Origin: Chrysiogenales bacterium
Lineage (GTDB): Bacteria > Acidobacteriota > Aminicenantia > UBA2199
Assembly (NCBI GenBank): GCA_004525465.1
Contig: SPCN01000022.1
Coordinates: 1-15,619, forward strand
Reading direction: 5' to 3'
Length of the DNA stretch: 15,619 nucleotides
Of the stretch, positions 7,356 to 12,985 are shown piece after piece. Below the pieces are notes generated by a model. It worked only from the letters and a program-made list of their open reading frames with translations. It was not told the origin of the DNA and made no database searches. The translations under genes were made by a program, and so were the position numbers. The stretch's first letter is position 1; each line of letters begins with the position of its first letter.

Positions 7356-8705
7356 ATGAAAAAAGTGACCTGTTCACTACTGCTGCTGCTTTTTTTATAT
7401 GGCAGCAGCGCTTTGGGCCAGGAAAGTGCCGAAACCCTGGTCACGGAAAGCGCCGCATTCCTGAAAATTTTTTTTAAAAACAGGTTTGATGTCCAGGTGG
7501 CGATCGTCCGCTTCGAGAATGATTCGGAACTGACCGACACGGCAATGCAAAAGCTCTACCAACTGCTGATCTCCAACCTGGAAAACGAAAAAAATATCCG
7601 CATTTCCGACCTGTTGATCAATTTCGCCAATGGCCGGGGCGAATTCAATCTGGGCCGCGTCGACGACCTCCATTACCTGCTGGACCTGAAACTCATTCAG
7701 AACAAAAGCAAAACCGGCCTCGGACTGACCATCTTTTCCCGCCTGCAGGACAAGATCGTTTCTATCAAATACTTCGAAAAAGCTCTCAGCAAAGGGGAAA
7801 TGGATTTCCTGAATGCAAAAAATTTCGCTTTTTCCGAACTGGGTTTTTCCAAACTGCTTGAATTTGAAAGCAAAAGAAACCTGATGGATATCCAGTCCAT
7901 TTCAGGCAGTGACGGGCGAGAGCAATATTTTTTTTACTATCCCGATGAGATCGTCATTTACCTGGCCAGCAATATGCGGCTGGAAAAGGATTCCCAGTTC
8001 AAACTTGGCTGGACCAGGCCGGTCTATCCGCCACTTCATTATGAAGGCAAACTCCTGCTGCTGCAAACGAATCAGGGGCTTGTTTTGACGGCCGGAAACA
8101 ATTTCTCCTCCTACGCCAAGGTCCTGGCCTTCCACGACAGCCAGTGGCAGGAAATCCAGAAAATCGATTTTGTTCCCTTTAAATATCTCATTTTAAACCA
8201 GATCCCCTACCTGGTCGGCGCCAGCTATGGTGAAGGCAGGAATTATTTCAAGGACAAAATCTATTTTATGCCGTTCAGCGATCCGGCCAACAGATCGGGC
8301 ATCTATGAAAAAAAAGCTGCCCCGGCCATGGCCCTGGATTTTTCCGTCCAGGACGGACAGCTGCAAGCCTTTCACCTCATCGACCGCAACTACAATTATC
8401 ATTTGTTCAGCGCGGAATTCGAAGAGCAGTTTTCGACACCCGAAAAGAAAGGCGCGTCCCTGGCCGCCCTCGGAGGCGAATGGCTGGCCATAAGTGATTA
8501 CTCGCGCGCCTCCGACCAGTTGTTTTTTTATAACATCCAAAACGGCGGTCAAAGGCCGACATATTCGGAAAAAATCACAGGTGAAATTCAATTCATCTCC
8601 GCAGGCGTCTGGCAAAACATCAAGGGCTTTTGGACCGGAGTCAGGCAAGAACGGGACGGCCAGGAGCGGTTCATGGTCCAGTTTTGGGGAAAACGCGATG
8701 GATAA
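7356..8705 (+). CDS. Secreted protein of unknown function; CsgG/LpoB-like N-terminal pattern, possible beta-propeller C-terminus
   Basis: I do not recognise this 449-residue protein as a named family. A clear signal peptide (about residues 1-22, ending SSALGQ) shows it is exported. Around residues 46-150, a strand of the type VQVAIVRFENDS is followed by a helix rich in Leu/Asn (MQKLYQLLISNLENEKNIRISD) and a LLDLKLIQ strand. This resembles the CsgG/FlgO/LpoB-like periplasmic fold, but only by eye. From about 185 to 449 the sequence is rich in short beta segments with aromatic and Gly turns (for example ASNMRLEKDSQFKLGWTRP and KLLLLQTNQGLVLTAG), as in irregular beta-propellers. It starts 10 bases after the GTPase stop and overlaps the next gene by eight bases, so it is a tight operon partner of both. 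Confidence 0.8.
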   Translation: MKKVTCSLLLLLFLYGSSALGQESAETLVTESAAFLKIFFKNRFDVQVAIVRFENDSELTDTAMQKLYQLLISNLENEKNIRISDLLINFANGRGEFNLGRVDDLHYLLDLKLIQNKSKTGLGLTIFSRLQDKIVSIKYFEKALSKGEMDFLNAKNFAFSELGFSKLLEFESKRNLMDIQSISGSDGREQYFFYYPDEIVIYLASNMRLEKDSQFKLGWTRPVYPPLHYEGKLLLLQTNQGLVLTAGNNFSSYAKVLAFHDSQWQEIQKIDFVPFKYLILNQIPYLVGASYGEGRNYFKDKIYFMPFSDPANRSGIYEKKAAPAMALDFSVQDGQLQAFHLIDRNYNYHLFSAEFEEQFSTPEKKGASLAALGGEWLAISDYSRASDQLFFYNIQNGGQRPTYSEKITGEIQFISAGVWQNIKGFWTGVRQERDGQERFMVQFWGKRDG

Positions 8706-10062
8706 AAGTAAGCTGCTGTTCATACCGCTGGCGCTGACGCTGATTTTTGCCATCAAACCCTATTACGGGGGAGAGCTCACAATCCGGCTGAACGAGCCGA
8801 CTTCCTTTACCCTGAACACCGCCAATTATTCAAACCTGATCTTCTATTCCCTGATCTACGAAAATTTCTTTTACTTGAAAAAAAACGGTGAAATATTCAG
8901 CAATGTCTTCCAGGAATACCGCTACGATGTCTCCGGCAAAACCCTAAGCCTGACGATCAAGGACAATCTCAGCTTCTCGAACGGCAAGCCGCTGACAGCC
9001 CGGAACATACAGGTTTCGCTTAAAATATTCATGAATTCCGATCTTTTTGCGGCCAGCAAATTGAGTAAAACGGTCAAGAACATTCGCGTCAACGAAAACC
9101 AGGTCAGGATCGAGTTGCTGGCCGACAATCCTGATATCCTGAGCCTGCTCACCGCCCCGGAACTGGTGGTGCTGGCCGAAAATGAACAGTCATTTTCAGG
9201 CATGTTTTTTCCCCAGGTATGGGAGAAAAACCACCACCTCATCCTGAACGCCAATCCATTTTATGCCGGAGGTCGGACCTATCTGGACAAGGTCAAGATC
9301 ACTTTCAACGATAGCACGCCGCCTGACATCTTCCTGGCCAACCCGAACCAATTCAAGGAAAATTTCCAGGAATTTGATTCCGGCATTTTCCAGAACATTT
9401 ACCTGTGCTTTCTGCAAAGCGATATGGGCCAGAACACCAAGATCGCCCTTTTCACCATTTTAAAGAGGTTCAACGAGGCCACGGGAAACAAATACAAGGA
9501 ATTGCGCACCCTGACCAGCGACGAGGAATCGCCGGTTTCCATAAAGATCAAGACCATGTCCCCACAAAAAACCGCCTCCATCCTGAAACATTCCGAGACC
9601 AAACTCTATATCCTCGCCTCGCTTTCCAACCTGGAAAAAGACCTGGCCGCTTTTTTGAAAAACAGCAACCTCAATATCGAGACGCTATTCATCGATGACA
9701 GCCAGTTAATGGCTTTCCTGAACTCGGCTGCCATTCAGTACCTTCTCATCGACAAGATCTTTCAGAAAAAGGTTCCCGCCGAAGAAAAAATCAGCCGCAT
9801 CCTGAAGGAGTCCAGTTTCAACCAATTCAACGCCAGGTACCTGCGCATGCTCAGCGAACTGGACGAGGTCAAATTCAGCAACTCCCAGGAACTGCTGATG
9901 GAACAGATCGCCCGCATCAGTGAAGCGATCGTCAACGACGGAATTATTTTCCCCCTTTTTCAGAAAAACTATTCTCTCTATATTCGCAAAGTATGGCCGG
10001 CAATGGAAATAGATTATTACGGCAGACCGCTGCTGCAAAAAGTGAGCAAAAACAATGATTAA
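8698..10062 (+). CDS. Family 5 extracellular solute-binding-like protein (OppA/DppA fold), orphan
   Basis: Family 5 proteins normally deliver oligopeptides or other solutes to an ABC permease. This 454-residue product begins with a signal peptide (about residues 1-25, no lipobox). It has the family hallmarks: LTIRLNEP, LIYENFFYLKKNGEIFSNVFQEY, then TLSLTIKDNLSFSNGKPLTARNIQVSLK, then HLILNANPFYAGGRTYLDKVKITF, and a C-terminal IIFPLFQKNYSLYI like the final lobe-I strands. It is shorter than most (about 500-540 residues). The middle (about 220-400) is divergent, and no transporter genes are near. The start at 8698 (ATG GAT AAA) was chosen because it begins the signal peptide; it overlaps the upstream gene by eight bases. 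It may be a structural or sensory relative rather than a transporter component. Confidence 0.83.
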   Translation: MDKSKLLFIPLALTLIFAIKPYYGGELTIRLNEPTSFTLNTANYSNLIFYSLIYENFFYLKKNGEIFSNVFQEYRYDVSGKTLSLTIKDNLSFSNGKPLTARNIQVSLKIFMNSDLFAASKLSKTVKNIRVNENQVRIELLADNPDILSLLTAPELVVLAENEQSFSGMFFPQVWEKNHHLILNANPFYAGGRTYLDKVKITFNDSTPPDIFLANPNQFKENFQEFDSGIFQNIYLCFLQSDMGQNTKIALFTILKRFNEATGNKYKELRTLTSDEESPVSIKIKTMSPQKTASILKHSETKLYILASLSNLEKDLAAFLKNSNLNIETLFIDDSQLMAFLNSAAIQYLLIDKIFQKKVPAEEKISRILKESSFNQFNARYLRMLSELDEVKFSNSQELLMEQIARISEAIVNDGIIFPLFQKNYSLYIRKVWPAMEIDYYGRPLLQKVSKNND

Positions 10063-10501
10063 AAAAACTGTCATCGTGGCCGGTTGTTTCTTCCTGGCCC
10101 TGAACGCCTGGGCCCTGGATGCCGGATTGATCGCCGGTTCCATCAGCCGGCCGTCCAGTTTTTTCTATGGCCTGTCGGCGGGTTCAGGTACCATCGTGCC
10201 CCTGCTCAAATTCGAGTTCGAAGGCTACCGGATCAAGGAAACGGGTTGGAACAGCCTGAGCGCCGCCGTAAAATTCCGGCCCAAGTTCGGCAGATTCGCT
10301 CCCTACGCCGTCCTGGGTGCGGGAAGCGAATTCGAAAAACTGAATTTCCGTTTCAGCGAGTACCGTTTCTATACCATGGCGGGCGGTGGTTTTCATATTT
10401 TCTTCACTTCCATGTTTTCGCTGCGTTTCGACCTGCGCTTCCTCCATTTTTCCGACATCAACAAGACCCGCGTCAGCGGCGGGATATTCATTCACATATA
10501 A
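10055..10501 (+). CDS. Small outer-membrane beta-barrel-like protein
   Basis: The 148 residues comprise a signal peptide (about 1-20, ending NAWA) and a chain of alternating amphipathic strands with Gly/aromatic residues (LLKFEFEGYRI, SLSAAVKFRPKF, APYAVLGAGSEFEK, FYTMAGGGFHIFF, SLRFDLRFLHF, GGIFIHI). That suits an eight-stranded barrel of the OmpA/OmpX size class. The final residue is Ile rather than the Phe/Tyr of a classic BAM signal. It overlaps the preceding gene by eight bases (ATGATTAA), the same junction style as the gene before. The exact role is not recognisable. It is the last gene of this transcription unit before a 100-base AT-rich gap. Confidence 0.78.
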   Translation: MIKKTVIVAGCFFLALNAWALDAGLIAGSISRPSSFFYGLSAGSGTIVPLLKFEFEGYRIKETGWNSLSAAVKFRPKFGRFAPYAVLGAGSEFEKLNFRFSEYRFYTMAGGGFHIFFTSMFSLRFDLRFLHFSDINKTRVSGGIFIHI

Positions 10502-10523
10502 TTTTTTTTCCGATTCTTCCTAT

Positions 10524-10576
10524 TTACTTTTAAAAGTAATCTCGATTTAATATAATATTCAACATGCTACTATAAT
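10524..10576 (+). promoter_or_regulatory. Palindromic candidate operator with two TATAAT boxes
   Basis: A perfect 16-bp palindrome, TTACTTTTAAAAGTAA, occupies 10524-10539. Perfect TATAAT hexamers lie at 10551-10556 and 10571-10576. For the first box, the -35 position at a 17-base spacing (10528-10533, TTTTAA, a poor match) falls inside the palindrome, so a protein bound there would block or tune the promoter. The second box would start transcription near 10583, about 20 bases before the ATG at 10602. The region contains no gene. Confidence 0.45.
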
Positions 10577-10601
10577 TTAAATAGGTCTGGGGAGAAACGT
10601 G

Positions 10602-10667
10602 ATGAAAAAAATTGTTTTCACACTGGCCGTCTTGATCCTGTCGATCTCCTGTTTTCAAAAAAAGTAA
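10602..10667 (+). CDS. Lipoprotein signal peptide ORF, in frame with the downstream barrel and ended by TAA
   Basis: Twenty-one codons encode a complete lipoprotein signal: two lysines, a hydrophobic core and the lipobox LSIS-C with Cys at residue 17, then FQKK and TAA at 10665-10667. A good ribosome site, GGGGAG (10589-10594), lies seven bases upstream. The ORF is in exactly the same frame as the 753-residue barrel ORF. Reading through the TAA gives a normal mature N-terminus after the lipid-modified cysteine (TKTEPPVKDKLYL, then the barrel). A single change such as CAA to TAA would explain it. As a separate 21-residue peptide it has no recognisable role. I consider it the broken or recoded start of the next gene. 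Confidence 0.75.
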   Translation: MKKIVFTLAVLILSISCFQKK

Positions 10668-10706
10668 ACAAAAACCGAACCCCCCGTCAAGGACAAACTC
10701 TACCTG

Positions 10707-12968
10707 ATGGGCATTGCCATGCTGCGCCTGAACTGGGCCAGCGTGCAAGGCAACGAGATCCGCTTCCGCTACAGCGACCTGGGGCTGCCGGCCGATTTTT
10801 CAACCCGGGAAAGGGCCTCTTTCATGGTCGACGGCACGATCAACCACGGCGAATACGCCGTCAGCGGCCACCTCGACTACGATCCCGAAAACCGCATCAC
10901 CGAGCCGCCGCTCGACTTCCTGCTCACCGTGGGCAACGAACGGGAGTCCCTGTCCCTGGGCGACCACAGAATGGGGGTTTTCCTGGATTCGGTTTTTTCC
11001 CGTTACTACCATCCTTTCCGCGGCGGCATCCTGGGCAAAAAAAGCGAACACGCCGGCGTAGAAATCCTGGCCGGCGTGAGCCGCGGCGAAGCCGGCAGCG
11101 AGGAATTCCCATCGAATGCCGGGGTCGGCCCGTATTATCTCAACGAATCTCCGATCCTGCGCGGCAGCGAGAACATCCAGCTGGTGACCAAAAGCGCCGC
11201 CAATCCCGGCCTGGAGGTCAGCTACACCCCCATGGTCCGCAATCGGGATTACTTCATCGATTACGACCGGGGGGCGATCATTTTCAACAGCCCGCTTTTC
11301 GCCTTCGACACGCTGGGGAATCCCGTCTGGGTGCGGGTCAGCTACCAGTTCGAATCCCTGGCCGGCCGCTTCACCCGGGATGTCCTGGGCGTCCGCGCCT
11401 TCGCATCGCCCTGGGAGTTCGTCAAATTCAACCTGTCCTATATCGCCGACGCCGACGCCACCTTGAGCCTGGGAAATGCCTGGGACAAGCGCCGCGGCAT
11501 TTTCAGCCTCGGCGTGAACGTCGATTCGCGGCCGCTGACCTTTTTCGGAGAATTCTCGCTGAGTTCCGAACCCGGACAAAAAGAACAAAACGGATTTTTC
11601 GGCGGCGGCATCCTCAATTTTTCCAGGCAGCTCCGCCTCTTTTTCAACGCCTGGTCGATCAACGCCGATTTCCCGCTTTTCGCCAACCAGCAGCTAAAAT
11701 ACGGCTACAGCCTCTACCAGATCTTCCCGGCCTACGCCGAGAGGAACATTTTTCTTTCGCCTTTCCAGTTCACCCGCAACATCGGCGCCGAACTGTATCC
11801 TTTTTCCCTGGCCAGCCTGGCGGTCGATGAAAGGGAATCCCATGCTTTTCTGGAATGGGAAAACAAGCAACTGGTGCTTTCCGGCGGCTGGGGCGAAAAA
11901 GAGTCGCTGGGCACTGACCTGCACACCCGTACGTTTTACCTCTCTTCGTTTTTGAACGATGAAAAAACCAAGGCGTGGGCAAAAGTCCAACTGGACAGCG
12001 ATTTTGATCAACCCAGGATCGTCAAGGACACCGCGGTCAGGGATTTCCTCCTGGGCGGACGGCAGCGCCTGTGGACCGGCGCCAAGGGGTCGGTCTTTTT
12101 CCAGTTCGACTACAGCGGCCGCACCTTCAAAGACCGGCTTGACCTGGCCAGCGACACCAGCGGCCGCTCAGCCTCGCTGCTGCTCGAGTACCTGACCGGC
12201 AGCGAAGGCGTCTTCGTGAGCTATCAAAAGGAGCTCCTGGACGAAACAAACGGCGGGCGCATCCTCGACGCCGACATCTACGAAGCGGGTATCCGCCGCC
12301 ATATCAACAAACGCTTCTTCATCGATTCCCGCGTCCGCCGCGAAACCAGCAGCCAGGAAGGCAACAGCATGGAAAACAACATCCTGTCGCTGGGCGGCGG
12401 GTTTGAAACCCCGCACTTCCGGGCCATGGGCCGTTATGAACTCCAATTGAACCAGAACCAGGACCGCGAAGGCCGCCGGCGCCTATGGTCATTGTTCCTG
12501 TTCGGCTCGCCGCTCAAGGACATGAGCCTGAGCCTCAATTACTACAAGCAGATCGGCCGCGACATCGCCCCGGTTTCCCTGGAGGAACGATCCGAGGAGC
12601 AGCTGAATTTCAGGTTGCTGTGGCGGGCCAGGAACTGGCTTTCGCTGTATTCCCAGTGGCGCTACGACACCAATTTCGAACTGTATCCCCCCTACGACGG
12701 GATTCAAAGCAATTCCCTGGCCTCGGTGCAGGGCGTCAAGGTCACTTTTTCACGGAAACTCGAATTTTTGGCCAACTACAAGCTGCTGAGGATCTGGGGG
12801 CCGATCGAAAACCGCAAGGAATCGCTGGCGGCCGAATTTGGAGTGCTGGTCCAGCGCCATGTCCGCATCGGCCTGGGAGCCGAGATCATCGATTTCCATG
12901 ACCACCAGCTGTTGGACGCCGACTACCATTCCACGGTCGGCTATTTCAAGCTGGTCGTCCTTTATTAA
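10707..12968 (+). CDS. Large outer-membrane beta-barrel protein (body of an interrupted lipoprotein gene)
   Basis: This is 753 residues of repeated amphipathic beta-strands typical of a large outer-membrane barrel. It ends GYFKLVVLY: alternating hydrophobics with a terminal aromatic, the signal used by the BAM machinery. The N-terminal part (about residues 1-215) looks like a beta-sandwich-rich region with the motif RDYFIDYDRGAIIFNSP. Strand-rich barrel sequence follows to the end. I know of no precise named family. The ORF as it stands has no signal peptide and no ribosome site near ATG 10707 or ATG 10722. The only good start is ATG 10602, in the same frame but separated by the TAA at 10665. 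The stop lies 17 bases before the DUF11-type gene, which has its own strong ribosome site. The barrel presumably anchors or exports the Ig-rich partners encoded downstream; that is inference. Confidence 0.8.
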   Translation: MGIAMLRLNWASVQGNEIRFRYSDLGLPADFSTRERASFMVDGTINHGEYAVSGHLDYDPENRITEPPLDFLLTVGNERESLSLGDHRMGVFLDSVFSRYYHPFRGGILGKKSEHAGVEILAGVSRGEAGSEEFPSNAGVGPYYLNESPILRGSENIQLVTKSAANPGLEVSYTPMVRNRDYFIDYDRGAIIFNSPLFAFDTLGNPVWVRVSYQFESLAGRFTRDVLGVRAFASPWEFVKFNLSYIADADATLSLGNAWDKRRGIFSLGVNVDSRPLTFFGEFSLSSEPGQKEQNGFFGGGILNFSRQLRLFFNAWSINADFPLFANQQLKYGYSLYQIFPAYAERNIFLSPFQFTRNIGAELYPFSLASLAVDERESHAFLEWENKQLVLSGGWGEKESLGTDLHTRTFYLSSFLNDEKTKAWAKVQLDSDFDQPRIVKDTAVRDFLLGGRQRLWTGAKGSVFFQFDYSGRTFKDRLDLASDTSGRSASLLLEYLTGSEGVFVSYQKELLDETNGGRILDADIYEAGIRRHINKRFFIDSRVRRETSSQEGNSMENNILSLGGGFETPHFRAMGRYELQLNQNQDREGRRRLWSLFLFGSPLKDMSLSLNYYKQIGRDIAPVSLEERSEEQLNFRLLWRARNWLSLYSQWRYDTNFELYPPYDGIQSNSLASVQGVKVTFSRKLEFLANYKLLRIWGPIENRKESLAAEFGVLVQRHVRIGLGAEIIDFHDHQLLDADYHSTVGYFKLVVLY

Positions 12969-12985
12969 GCAAAGAGGAGAACAAA

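Noticed and set aside
10502..10509. Run of T after the small barrel gene as a rho-independent terminator
   Set aside because: No GC-rich stem precedes the run. The nearby palindrome lies downstream of it and consists almost only of A/T, so it does not fit an intrinsic terminator.
10665..10667. TAA read as a sense codon by genetic code change, selenocysteine or pyrrolysine
   Set aside because: tolA, tolB, cpoB, ssb and several other genes here end in TAA at sensible lengths. Selenocysteine uses TGA and pyrrolysine TAG, so recoding by those routes does not apply.
10800..11588. 262-codon open frame on the minus strand
   Set aside because: It is a shadow of the GC-rich barrel gene. There is no signal, ribosome site or recognisable domain, and the plus-strand protein has clear beta-barrel features.
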